This document shows positions 18,784 through 27,471 of a stretch of 64,000 nucleotides of DNA, piece by piece. This stretch comes from an uncultured Rubripirellula sp. (GTDB taxonomy: Bacteria; Planctomycetota; Planctomycetia; Pirellulales; Pirellulaceae). Made by a program: the position numbers and the translations under genes. Position 1 is the first letter of the stretch. Each line of letters begins with the position of its first letter. The notes under the pieces are model-generated. The model made no database searches, had not been told where the DNA came from, and was given only the letters and a program-made list of their open reading frames with translations. The DNA lies in the NCBI GenBank assembly GCA_938045805.1, contig CALIBL010000009.1, forward strand, positions 33,418-97,417. The letters run 5' to 3'.

Positions 18784-18872
18784 AAAAATCAATCCTCTGT
18801 TTTGCCGACTAACCGTCAAGAAAGTTACCTCCGCCATCTCTCGCCCTGAACACTTCAAACCTCGACCCTATC

Positions 18873-20699
18873 ATGCCTTCGGTTCACCCTCTTTCTGACC
18901 TGCTGCCGATCCCGAAAGGTGTCACCGAGCCCAATGCCTACCACGTCTTTGGGATCGACACAGCGACTCAAGACGAAGAATCAATTCAAGCAACGATCCA
19001 ATCCGTGATCGCTGAGCTAAAGTCAGTTAAGACAAAAACCGATTCGAAAAGGTGGAAAGCTGCGGCAAGACTAGCCTCCGATGCAAAAAAACTTCTTGCT
19101 GACCCGAAGCAAAGAGAAAAGCTCAACAAATCCATGCTTGTGACAGCGGGCGGTGGGAATCCATCTGCTCCCGCAACCGAGTCCACCACTGATCCACTCG
19201 CGGGACTCTTGCCGGATGCGGATCCGTTACGAAAGTTCGAACCAAACGAACAGTCGGATCAATTGTCTCCACCCGCCGAAGAACAACTCGATGCTGATGC
19301 TGCCGTACCTGACCTTCCAGCCTCGATCACCCCAACGGATCGGGAGCAAGTGGCAATCCCTGAGATTCCAGTGCCCCAACCTCCAAGGCTAGACACGGTA
19401 ACACCCGAAATTAGCGCGTCGGAAATTTCATCGTCCCAACTGCAAGGGCTCACAGCGGACAGCTTATTGCCGCCTGATAGTTCTCTTCTGCCAAACGACT
19501 TGCTGACTTCAATGGAATCGTCGACGACAGGTGTGGGAGACAATTACGATCCGGAACCAATCTCAGTCCCATCTTTTGAAGACTCCACACCTTCTTTCGG
19601 TAGCAATGCCGATGTCATGGTGAAAAAACCCCAAAATCGATCGCGACGTGGACGTTCCAAAACGGGAATGCTGATACCGGCGATCTTTGCGATTGCTTGC
19701 TTCGGTATTGTCGGAGTCGTTCTCTTCATCATCCTCAACAAGCCGGGTGTTCGCATCGCAATGTCAGAAGATGGAGTGGTGATCCAAGATGGCACTGAAG
19801 ATTTGGGAAATCAGCCCCAAGAACCGGTTCAAGAACAGAAACCACGCTCCACTCAGCCCCGAGATCCGGTCATGGGTGGCCTCGGACCCGATTCGAATAA
19901 CCAAAACCCCGATCCCAACGCGCCAAAAGTCACAGACCCTATCGCTGAACCTGACGGCAACCAAACAAACCAAGCATCACCATCGATGCCAAACGAAAAG
20001 CCCAATGGGAACGGAATGAATCAAGGTGCAACAGGCAACGCAGATCCTGAGCCCAATTCTCCGCAAACCGCAACACCAGAAAAACCGACTTCTGACGATC
20101 CCGCCGGGGCGATGAAGCCCAATGGCGATGACCCGCCGATGGAATCTCTGAGTGAAGAGGTCCTGCAAAAAGCAGAGGAGACACTGCAAGCCGCGAAGTC
20201 AGCAATTCTTTCTGCCGATTGGAATCAAATGAATGCCATCGCGAACAGGATGCTCGACCAACCTATGTCAGACGAGCAAAAAAGCGAGGCGGGTGATCTC
20301 TTTCAAGTCATTGATCTGGCTCTTTTCTATAGAACCGCAATCGTTGACTCCGTCGCCAACCTCAACGTCGGAAATGACTTCGAGGTCTCGGATGGCTTGC
20401 GTGTCATCATTGTCGAGAAAAGCCCCAGCAACCTAATAGTGATGTTTAATAAAATGCAGCGTGAGTACAGCATTGATCAATTGCCATGGCCACTCGCCCA
20501 CAAGCTTGCGAGCTTTGAAGTCTCTGGTGATACGTTTAGCACCGCGGCCAAGTCCGTCTATCAGGCCATAGCTCCAACCACCAATTCAGGCTTGCAAACA
20601 CAAGCGTTGGACTGGATCGAGGAAATCCAAAACGACTTAGACGGCACCGACAAAGAAAACGTGGGTTCAACGCTCTCGTCGCTGATCGCAAATCCGTAA
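18873..20699 (+). CDS. Single-pass membrane protein with a J-domain-like N-terminus
   Basis: 608 residues in four parts. Residues about 18-90 resemble a J-domain in layout (AYHVFGID at the start, LLADPKQREKL at the end) but lack the HPD tripeptide needed to stimulate Hsp70. Residues 95-250 are an acidic Pro/Ser/Asp-rich linker. One transmembrane segment, around 265-288 (IPAIFAIACFGIVGVVLFII), is preceded by basic residues, predicting that the N-terminal half is cytoplasmic. After it comes an Asn/Pro/Gln-rich stretch (about 300-420) and a C-terminal helical domain of about 180 residues. The function is unknown. Degenerate J-like domains of this kind are, as I recall, common in planctomycete conserved hypotheticals. 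Confidence 0.7.
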   Translation: MPSVHPLSDLLPIPKGVTEPNAYHVFGIDTATQDEESIQATIQSVIAELKSVKTKTDSKRWKAAARLASDAKKLLADPKQREKLNKSMLVTAGGGNPSAPATESTTDPLAGLLPDADPLRKFEPNEQSDQLSPPAEEQLDADAAVPDLPASITPTDREQVAIPEIPVPQPPRLDTVTPEISASEISSSQLQGLTADSLLPPDSSLLPNDLLTSMESSTTGVGDNYDPEPISVPSFEDSTPSFGSNADVMVKKPQNRSRRGRSKTGMLIPAIFAIACFGIVGVVLFIILNKPGVRIAMSEDGVVIQDGTEDLGNQPQEPVQEQKPRSTQPRDPVMGGLGPDSNNQNPDPNAPKVTDPIAEPDGNQTNQASPSMPNEKPNGNGMNQGATGNADPEPNSPQTATPEKPTSDDPAGAMKPNGDDPPMESLSEEVLQKAEETLQAAKSAILSADWNQMNAIANRMLDQPMSDEQKSEAGDLFQVIDLALFYRTAIVDSVANLNVGNDFEVSDGLRVIIVEKSPSNLIVMFNKMQREYSIDQLPWPLAHKLASFEVSGDTFSTAAKSVYQAIAPTTNSGLQTQALDWIEEIQNDLDGTDKENVGSTLSSLIANP

Positions 20700-20779
20700 C
20701 GGTCGATGAGCATCCTTGCCCAGCAGCCGCACCACAGCAGTTCTATGGGTCACCCCATTATTTCCAACTCACTTCTCAA

Positions 20780-21964
20780 ATGACGCCTTTTAAATTCTCA
20801 ATCGAATCGCTCAAGCAATTAATCACGTTTGATTCCGTCAGCGCGAAGAGTAATCGAGCAATCTCGGATTGGGTCAGTAATCGACTGGAAACACTGGGAT
20901 TCACCATTGAGCAAACCAGCTATTTGGATCATGCCGGGATCGAGAAAACCAACGTCTTGGCGAAGCGAGATCCGGTTAGAGCCTTAACGGATAACCCTAA
21001 ACGAGTTAACGATCATGCTAGTGATCGAAAAGGGCTGGCATACTTTTGCCATACCGATGTGGTGCCAACTCGAGGCTGGAATGGCCCGGGGGATAATCCG
21101 TTTTGCTCGCAGCTTTTGGATGATCGCATTTACGGCCGTGGTTCCTGCGACATGAAGGGAAGTTTGGCAGCCATGATGGCGGCGGCATCCGAGGTCGATC
21201 ACAATCAGCAAAGACAACCACTCTGGATTATCTGCACTGCGGATGAGGAAGTTGGATTCCTTGGCGCAAAGCATCTCGTTCAGGAGTCCAACGGCTACCA
21301 AGAGATTATTTCACAACAACCTCTTGGTCTGATCGGAGAACCCACAAACTTAAATGTGGTCCACGCGCACAAAGGGATTGTCGGCTTCAAGATCACAAGT
21401 ATCGGCAAGGCCGCCCACAGTAGCACCAACCACGGAATCAATGCCAATCGGCAGATGGTGCCCATGCTGCAAAAACTACTAGAAATCAACGAAAGGACGG
21501 AGTCGGAAACGCAGTACCAAGACGATCGATTCGATCCACCAACACTTTCATGGAACTTTGGATGCAACGATGGTTGCACGGCGATTAACATTACCCCAGA
21601 CCGTTCCACAGCGTGGCTATCACTTCGTCCAATGCCGGAGATTGACGGGGCGGATTTGATTGCCGAAGTCCGTTCTCTCGCCAGTGAACTTGGGCTGGAA
21701 ATGGAAAACTGCGGTCAGGGCCCTCCCATGTGGATTTCTCCCACCGCAGACGGGATCAGGGAGTTATCTGAATTGACTGGGAATACCCCCAAGACGGTTT
21801 GCTACGGAACCGATGGCGGCGAATTGCACGCTTTGAAAGAACGAGTTGTCTATGGGCCTGGCGATATCGCACAGGCTCACACTACTGATGAATGGATTGC
21901 CTTAGAGCAACTCGACAAGGGAAGCCAAAGCTTTTGCGAGATTGTTCGAGGATGGTGCTGTTAA
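20780..21964 (+). CDS. M20 family metallopeptidase/deacylase (ArgE/DapE type)
   Basis: 394 residues. The metal site is complete in outline: His91 and Asp93 in FCHTDVVP, bridging Asp124 in YGRGSCDMKG, catalytic Glu156 and Glu157 in ICTADEEVGFLGA, and Glu in LIGEPTNLNVV. A dimerisation (lid) domain lies about 195-300. The family hydrolyses amide bonds of N-acyl amino acids or small peptides with a dinuclear zinc centre. The sequence resembles acetylornithine deacetylase more than carboxypeptidase G2, but the substrate cannot be fixed from motifs alone and no arginine or lysine genes are nearby. The 3' end lies 18 bases from that of the convergent sigma-54 activator gene. Confidence 0.85.
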   Translation: MTPFKFSIESLKQLITFDSVSAKSNRAISDWVSNRLETLGFTIEQTSYLDHAGIEKTNVLAKRDPVRALTDNPKRVNDHASDRKGLAYFCHTDVVPTRGWNGPGDNPFCSQLLDDRIYGRGSCDMKGSLAAMMAAASEVDHNQQRQPLWIICTADEEVGFLGAKHLVQESNGYQEIISQQPLGLIGEPTNLNVVHAHKGIVGFKITSIGKAAHSSTNHGINANRQMVPMLQKLLEINERTESETQYQDDRFDPPTLSWNFGCNDGCTAINITPDRSTAWLSLRPMPEIDGADLIAEVRSLASELGLEMENCGQGPPMWISPTADGIRELSELTGNTPKTVCYGTDGGELHALKERVVYGPGDIAQAHTTDEWIALEQLDKGSQSFCEIVRGWCC

Positions 21965-21982
21965 TCATTCAGCATCATCAAA

Positions 21983-24040
21983 CTACTCTTCCTCTGCCGA
22001 TTCCATCCCAAGCTGATTCATTTTTCGGTAGAGATTGGAGCGGTGCAAGCCGAGCAACTTAGCTGCCTCGGTCATACTGCCATCACACTCGTCGATCGCC
22101 CGACGAATGTGTGCCACTTGAAATTCTCTTGTCGCTTCGTTCAGCGTTCCACCCATGACAACAGGCCGCGATAGATGCTCCAGAGTGGATGGACTGATCA
22201 TGAGATCGTCCACGTTAATCTGGTCACTGGTGCAAAGGTAGGCGACTCTTTCGATCGTATTTCTCAGCTCCCGAATATTTCCTGGCCACGCATACGAAAG
22301 CAGTGCTCGTCGAGCGGCCGGCAGAAAAACTGGAACACTTCTTCCAATCTGAGAGCAGAACTGATCCAAGAAGTGTTCCGCTAAAACGAGGACGTCATCA
22401 CCTCGATCAGTCAGTTCGGGGAGAGTGAGATGAACGACGTTCAGGCGAAAGAAAAGATCCTCTCGAAAAAGTTTCTTTTGGATCAGTTCCTCCAATGGTT
22501 GATTTGTTGCTGCAATCACACGAACGTCAACCGGGATGGTCTGCGAACCGCCGACGCGGACAACCACCTTCTCCTCCAGCACTCGAAGTAATTTAGCTTG
22601 CCCACCCGGACTCATATCACCAACTTCATCGAGGAAAAGTGTTCCCTGATCAGCCAATTCGAATTTGCCAACACGAGTTGCCTGGGCATCGGTGAATGAG
22701 CCTTTCTCGTGACCAAACAATTCGCTCTCGAGCAAAGTTTCCACCAAGGCCGCACAGTTCACGGCGATGAAGGGACCCGCTCGGCGATTACTTTCGAAGT
22801 GGATAGCACGAGCCAGTACTTCCTTGCCTGTTCCATTACCTCCTCGAATCAAAACCCCAAGGTCCGTGCCGGCAACCTTTTTGGCAGTTTCTTTCAACGC
22901 AAGAATACTCGGATGTGAACCGATTAGTGGGGAACTTGCGGCTGCATCGCTAACGAGCCGATCACGCGTTGCGGCCAAAGCATTTTGGACACGCTGCGTC
23001 TGAATCGCCACTGCCGCATGCTTCGCTAAATCACCCAACACGGACACATGCGATGGCCCAAAAACGGAATCAGTATGATTGATCGCTTCAAACACACCGA
23101 TTAGGCGGTTCTTTTGATCGAACATGGGGACCGCAACCAATGAGTGGGTTTCAAACTCAAGGGTTTGATCTACTTTTCGATTCACTCTTGATTCTTCATC
23201 TCGATCGTGATTCCAGATCCGCGGAGACTCACTCTGCAGAACTTCCCCGACGACCCCAACGGAATCATCGACCTCCAGAACACCTCCCGGCACCCCAAGT
23301 GCGGGCCGACCGACCAGTTTCTTTCGCTTTCGGTCCCATAGAAAAATACTGGCTCGCTCGCAATTCAAGATCTCGGTTGCCGAAGAAGCAATCGCCTCAA
23401 GCAAAGATTGATCCTCTTCATGGCGCTGCCACTGAGCGGCCGCTTCCAACACCGCACTAAGCTGAGTTGTACGTTGCGTGGCCTGCTCAGTTCGCACCTG
23501 CTGCACCCACGCTAGTGATAGACAACGAGCCGCATCCTCGACACGCCTGACCTGTTCCACTTGCTGGTGCCACTGAGCATCTGCTGTATGAAAGACCAGC
23601 GCTGACGCTCCCACAAAACACTGGTCAGCTTGCTCTTCCCCTGTCGCTGACTTTGCCCCCGGGTTTGATTTCAAGGATATCGGAAGAACAAACCAACCAG
23701 CTTCCATCGTTGCATTACCCTCATCGAGGGACTTTGCGACTAGATTTTCCGGAAACAAGCGATCTGCAATCACAACCGTCTCTTGGTTCCAAGCCTGCAT
23801 CACCCAGCGTCCGTGACTTTGCTGAACCAACCCAATGAGATCGACATTTAATTCTCGGCAGAAAAACGGTACGACGCGCGAAAGCCAATCATCGACCGTC
23901 GTTGATTTTTCCAACGCCAACAGGAGATATTCGGCTAGATCTCCCCCCGCTGATTCATAACGATTGGAATGATTGATGGCGTCCAAAACTCTTCCCACAC
24001 GAAAAAACACTGCCAATATGCTGGGAATAACCGCAACCAA
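21983..24040 (-). CDS. Sigma-54-dependent activator with GAF-type sensory domains
   Basis: Up to 685 residues. The N-terminal 200 residues form a GAF-like region and about 205-350 a second, clearer GAF domain (ILNCERASIFLWDRKRKKL). The AAA+ domain follows: P-loop GGNGTGKE, the sigma-54 contact loop written GSFTDA instead of GAFTGA, Walker B LFLDEVGDMS, and the arginine-finger region. The C-terminus is a Fis-type helix-turn-helix (EAAKLLGLHRSNLYRKMNQLG). Such proteins use ATP to open sigma-54 promoters in response to a ligand. There is no receiver domain, so the signal is probably a small molecule bound by GAF. The start is uncertain: the frame begins at a TTG (24040), with GTG codons at 24037 and 23998 also possible. 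Confidence 0.88.
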   Translation of the reverse strand: MVAVIPSILAVFFRVGRVLDAINHSNRYESAGGDLAEYLLLALEKSTTVDDWLSRVVPFFCRELNVDLIGLVQQSHGRWVMQAWNQETVVIADRLFPENLVAKSLDEGNATMEAGWFVLPISLKSNPGAKSATGEEQADQCFVGASALVFHTADAQWHQQVEQVRRVEDAARCLSLAWVQQVRTEQATQRTTQLSAVLEAAAQWQRHEEDQSLLEAIASSATEILNCERASIFLWDRKRKKLVGRPALGVPGGVLEVDDSVGVVGEVLQSESPRIWNHDRDEESRVNRKVDQTLEFETHSLVAVPMFDQKNRLIGVFEAINHTDSVFGPSHVSVLGDLAKHAAVAIQTQRVQNALAATRDRLVSDAAASSPLIGSHPSILALKETAKKVAGTDLGVLIRGGNGTGKEVLARAIHFESNRRAGPFIAVNCAALVETLLESELFGHEKGSFTDAQATRVGKFELADQGTLFLDEVGDMSPGGQAKLLRVLEEKVVVRVGGSQTIPVDVRVIAATNQPLEELIQKKLFREDLFFRLNVVHLTLPELTDRGDDVLVLAEHFLDQFCSQIGRSVPVFLPAARRALLSYAWPGNIRELRNTIERVAYLCTSDQINVDDLMISPSTLEHLSRPVVMGGTLNEATREFQVAHIRRAIDECDGSMTEAAKLLGLHRSNLYRKMNQLGMESAEEE

Positions 24041-24207
24041 TCACGGCTAACAATAAGTACCATCGTATCGCTAGAATGATGCGGTGAGGTCCCCCCGGTG
24101 GACAGCAAACCACAGAATCCGGTAGGACTTCAGTATTCAGACGCACGCCTCTTGGTCCCGAGAGGTAGCGAGCGAACTTCTGTCATACATTTCAGGACTG
24201 AGAAAAG

Positions 24208-25032
24208 ATGCAATTTGAGGGGAAAAAGGGTCTCATTTTAGGTGTAGCCAACGATCACTCCATTGCTTGGGCGATTGCCAAGCAAATCATGGAGGCTGGT
24301 GGTGAATGTGGATTTACCCACCTACCAGATCGTGAGGACGATGAACGCAAGCGGAACCGTCGTCGTGTCGCCCAACTCACTGACAAATACGAGAATGCGA
24401 AATTCCTGATTCCCATGGATGCTCAAAATGATGAGGACATCCAGAAGGTAATGGATCACACCGCCGAAACCTTTGGCCAAATTGACTTCCTTCTTCACTC
24501 GATCGCCTTTGCCGACCGAGACGACCTGTCTCGCGACACCGTGCACACCAGTCGTGCCGGTTTCAAACTTGCGATGGATGTGAGTGTTTACACCTTGCTT
24601 GCCTGTACCGCTGCTGCCAAGCCAATTCTTAAACCGGGTGGCGCAGTGGCCACCATGACCTACTTTGGTGGTGAAAAATGCGTCCCCGGCTACAACGTGA
24701 TGGGAATCTGCAAAGCTGCCCTCGAAGCAACGGTTCGATACCTTGCTTATGACATGGGACCGCAGGGCGTTCGAGTCAACGCATTATCTGCTGGCCCCAT
24801 CCGCACACTGGCGGGTCGCGCAGCGGGAGTTGAAGACATGCTGACCCTTTACCAGCACATGGCACCACTGGGACGTAATGTCAGCCATGAAGAGGTGGGT
24901 CGCACAGGGGCGTTTCTTCTGAGCGATGCAAGCGAAGGGGTTTCGGGCGAGATCCTGCACGTCGACGGTGGTTACCACGCAATGGGAAGCCCAGGTCGCT
25001 TACTTGATCACTTCAAGAATCAGTCATCATAG
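24208..25032 (+). CDS. fabI: Enoyl-[acyl-carrier-protein] reductase FabI
   Basis: 274 residues with a typical FabI plan. The NADH-binding start is GLILGVANDHSIAWAIAK, followed by the FabI feature LLHSIAFADRDDL. The catalytic segment reads TMTYFGGEKCVPGYNVMGICK, containing the two active-site tyrosines and the Lys six residues after the second. The end matches the substrate loop SAGPIRTLAGRAAG. The enzyme carries out the last reduction in each fatty-acid elongation cycle and is the target of triclosan and isoniazid-type inhibitors. A GGACTGAG ribosome site precedes the ATG. It stands upstream of a thioredoxin-like/toroid/ABC cluster, separated by about 175 bases with a hairpin. Confidence 0.94.
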   Translation: MQFEGKKGLILGVANDHSIAWAIAKQIMEAGGECGFTHLPDREDDERKRNRRRVAQLTDKYENAKFLIPMDAQNDEDIQKVMDHTAETFGQIDFLLHSIAFADRDDLSRDTVHTSRAGFKLAMDVSVYTLLACTAAAKPILKPGGAVATMTYFGGEKCVPGYNVMGICKAALEATVRYLAYDMGPQGVRVNALSAGPIRTLAGRAAGVEDMLTLYQHMAPLGRNVSHEEVGRTGAFLLSDASEGVSGEILHVDGGYHAMGSPGRLLDHFKNQSS

Positions 25033-25070
25033 GATATTTATTTTCCTTTAAAGCTTGATTCAGATCAGCA

Positions 25071-25101
25071 AGAACAAAGCGGCTCGGCGAACCGCTGTTC
25101 T
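25071..25101 (+). terminator. Hairpin after fabI
   Basis: Arms agaac-aa-agcgg (25071-25082) and ccgctgttct (25092-25101) can pair over ten positions with a two-base bulge and a nine-base loop, 38 bases after the fabI stop. No U-tract follows, so termination function is uncertain. Confidence 0.33.
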
Positions 25102-25208
25102 GTAAGATCCCAGAATTCACCCGCTTTTAATTTTGGAACTCTGGGCCGAGAAACTGGCGGCGCAGAGTGGATGAACTTCACCACGCATTTGATTGATTGA
25201 GGATTTCA

Positions 25209-25802
25209 ATGGTTCGCACCGAAAGCACCATGTTGCCGTTAGGAACGAAAGCACCAGAGTTCACACTGCCAAGCACAGAAGGGGAAAAAGTAAGTCTCTC
25301 GGATTACAGTGGATCTAAGGCTCTTCTGGTGATCTTCATGTGCAATCATTGTCCCTATGTCAAACATGTTGCCGAAGAATTGAAACGTCTCGCTGATGAC
25401 TACTCAGAGCAAGGTGTCGGGGTTGTCGGTATCAGCAGCAATGATGCCGGTAACTATCCAGATGATTCCCCTGAAGCAATGGCAAAAGAAAAGGAAGAAC
25501 GCGGCTATTCCTTTGCCTACCTTTACGACGAAGACCAGAGTGTTGCTCAAGCCTATCGCGCCGCATGCACTCCTGATTTCTATCTGTTCGACGCGAACCA
25601 AGAACTTGCCTACCGTGGTCAACTCGATAGCAGCAGACCCAACAGTGGAATCCCAGTTACCGGAGAAGACCTTCGAGCAGCCATTGATGCCATACTTGCT
25701 GGTAAAGAGGCTCCAGAAGCTCAACGACCGTCCCTTGGTTGCAACATCAAGTGGAAAGAAGGTAATGAACCGCAATACTTCAATCCACAGGGCGCGTCGT
25801 GA
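25209..25802 (+). CDS. Thioredoxin-fold redox protein (AhpC/TSA-like)
   Basis: 197 residues. It begins like a peroxiredoxin (GTKAPEFTLPSTEGEKVSLSDY) and carries the redox motif CNHC at about residues 44-47, in IFMCNHCPYVKHVAEELK. The cis-Pro region falls in ACTPDFYLFD. There is no signal peptide, so it should be cytoplasmic. Proteins with this C-N-H-C-P signature are usually annotated as thioredoxin-family or redoxin proteins of unknown partner. The TTG at 25197 is in frame, but ATG 25209 has GAGG eight bases upstream. Its stop overlaps the GTG of the toroid-repeat gene (GTGA), and an ABC ATPase follows, so the three genes are probably translated together. Confidence 0.86.
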   Translation: MVRTESTMLPLGTKAPEFTLPSTEGEKVSLSDYSGSKALLVIFMCNHCPYVKHVAEELKRLADDYSEQGVGVVGISSNDAGNYPDDSPEAMAKEKEERGYSFAYLYDEDQSVAQAYRAACTPDFYLFDANQELAYRGQLDSSRPNSGIPVTGEDLRAAIDAILAGKEAPEAQRPSLGCNIKWKEGNEPQYFNPQGAS

Positions 25803-26749
25803 GCGCCCCATACCTTCATGAACTGACACTTCGACTCGCGTTAGGCGCCGCAAGCCTCGATCGATCGCTAATCCAAACACACACGACTTGGTTGCGATCC
25901 CAACAAGCGGAGGATGGTGGTTTCGCGGGGCGTGAAGGTGATTGCGACCCATATTACACTGCCTTCGCACTTCGAGCATTGTGGGTCACAGCGGGCCTCG
26001 ATGCACCGATCGCGGAACAGTCAGGTAAATTCCTTCGTGATCGACTCCAAAATCGAGAATCGATCATCGATATGATTTCGCTGATCTTCGCTGCCGCGAT
26101 TTGCGAAATGTCGGTTGGGGAAGTGGTCTTACCAGATGAAGAAAGCAACCAAGATCATAGCTGGCGCAGTAAGGTTGCTTTGTTACTAGAAAGCCTTCGC
26201 ACCAGTGATGGGGGATACGCCAAAACTCCTGAAGGCAAAGCCGGTAGCACCTACCAAACTTTTCTGACGGTTCTGTGCTATCAGTTAATTGAATTGCCGA
26301 TCCCCGATCAGGATCGGATTTTGGCGTTTCTGGAAAGCCAGAAACACCCTGAAGGTGGCTACCTAGAGATACGTGCTGCCAAGCGAGCGGGAGTGAACCC
26401 TACCGCGGCAGCAATTGGCACACTCAAAGCACTCGGATATTTGAATCCGCAAAATCAACGCGATACCATCGATTTTCTCACCGAGATGCAGTCCGATGAA
26501 GGTGGACTCACAGCGAACACGCGAATTCCATTCGCAGATTTGTTGAGCACTTTCACTGGACTACTGACGTTAATTGATCTCGAAGCTATCGAAAACATCG
26601 ACCTAAATGCTATTCGACGCTATGCATTATCAATGCAAAGTCCAAGTGGTGGATTCTATGGCTTCGCCTTAGATGAAACGGCGGACGTTGAATACTCCTT
26701 TTACGGAATCGCAACACTTGCCTTGTGTCAGACACACACATTGAGCTGA
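25799..26749 (+). CDS. Prenyltransferase/squalene-cyclase-like alpha-toroid repeat protein
   Basis: 316 residues from a GTG overlapping the previous stop. It has at least five repeats of the type found in protein prenyltransferase beta subunits, each with a GGF/GGY/GGL turn: DGGFAGREGDCDPYYTAF, DGGYAKTPEGKAGSTYQT, EGGYLEIRAAKRAGVNPT, EGGLTANTRIPFADL and SGGFYGFALDETADVEYSF. The fold is an alpha-alpha barrel. The zinc ligands of true farnesyl- and geranylgeranyl-transferases do not appear to be kept: the C-terminal His is replaced by Tyr in ADVEYSF, and the Asp-x-Cys segment is not found at its place. It is therefore unlikely to be a classical prenyltransferase. Coupling to a redoxin and an ABC ATPase suggests a shared but unknown role. 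Confidence 0.8.
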   Translation: MSAPYLHELTLRLALGAASLDRSLIQTHTTWLRSQQAEDGGFAGREGDCDPYYTAFALRALWVTAGLDAPIAEQSGKFLRDRLQNRESIIDMISLIFAAAICEMSVGEVVLPDEESNQDHSWRSKVALLLESLRTSDGGYAKTPEGKAGSTYQTFLTVLCYQLIELPIPDQDRILAFLESQKHPEGGYLEIRAAKRAGVNPTAAAIGTLKALGYLNPQNQRDTIDFLTEMQSDEGGLTANTRIPFADLLSTFTGLLTLIDLEAIENIDLNAIRRYALSMQSPSGGFYGFALDETADVEYSFYGIATLALCQTHTLS

Positions 26750-26753
26750 TCTC

Positions 26754-27452
26754 ATGAATACCAACGTTAGCAAAAGTGGACAACTTGAAGTGACGGGATT
26801 AACCAAATCCTATCAGTCCGCTGACAATGCAATTGATGTGCTTCGCGACGTGTCACTCTCCCTCACGTCAGGTGATTCGTTGGCAATTATCGGACCGAGT
26901 GGCACAGGAAAAAGCACGCTACTTCATCTCTTGGGCACCTTGGATCGTCCGGATGCCGGCAGCATAAGAATCGATGGCGTCGATCCATTTGAACTTGACG
27001 AACTAGACTTGTCTAAATTCCGAAATACTCATATCGGCTTCATCTTCCAAGATCATCATCTCCTGCCACATTTAAACGTGATTGAAAACGTGCTGATCCC
27101 ATGCTTGGCTCATGGAAAACCAACAACCACTCATTATGATCGCGCCAACGACCTACTCGAATCAGTCGGATTATCAGACCGGTTCACGCATCTACCCAAA
27201 CAACTTTCTGGTGGTGAACGCGAACGAGTGGCCATTGCGAGAGCACTTTTAATGAGTCCATCCTTGATCCTCGCAGATGAACCAACGGGAAATCTCGACC
27301 GGAAAACAGCTGACCAAGTGACTGAAGTGTTGACGGAATTACCCAAGCAACATGGTGCTATTCTGATTGCGGTCACGCACAGCCAATCCCTTGCTGAATC
27401 GCTCCAACAGAGACAAGAACTCATTGACGGAAAACTTCAACCAGTCACCTGA
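26754..27452 (+). CDS. LolD/MacB-type ABC transporter ATP-binding protein
   Basis: 232 residues, the usual length for this class. Walker A is GPSGTGKSTLL, the Q-loop IFQDHHLLPHLNV, the signature LSGGERERVAIARAL, Walker B LILADEPTGNLD and the H-loop AVTHSQ. The closest family is the lipoprotein-release/macrolide-export group, whose partners are FtsX-like permeases. No permease gene is adjacent: upstream is the toroid-repeat gene (4-base gap), downstream a convergent recG. The ATPase must therefore pair with a permease elsewhere or energise something else. Transcription most likely starts upstream of the thioredoxin-like gene. Confidence 0.9.
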   Translation: MNTNVSKSGQLEVTGLTKSYQSADNAIDVLRDVSLSLTSGDSLAIIGPSGTGKSTLLHLLGTLDRPDAGSIRIDGVDPFELDELDLSKFRNTHIGFIFQDHHLLPHLNVIENVLIPCLAHGKPTTTHYDRANDLLESVGLSDRFTHLPKQLSGGERERVAIARALLMSPSLILADEPTGNLDRKTADQVTEVLTELPKQHGAILIAVTHSQSLAESLQQRQELIDGKLQPVT

Positions 27453-27471
27453 ACTTATCCAGCACCGAGCA

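Noticed and set aside
25404..25979. 191-codon minus-strand frame over the redoxin/toroid junction
   Set aside because: It overlaps two well-supported coupled genes and has no recognisable features.
25799..26749. Call as a true squalene/hopene cyclase or protein prenyltransferase
   Set aside because: It is too short for a squalene-hopene cyclase, there is no DxDD-type acid motif, and the zinc ligands of protein prenyltransferases appear not to be kept.
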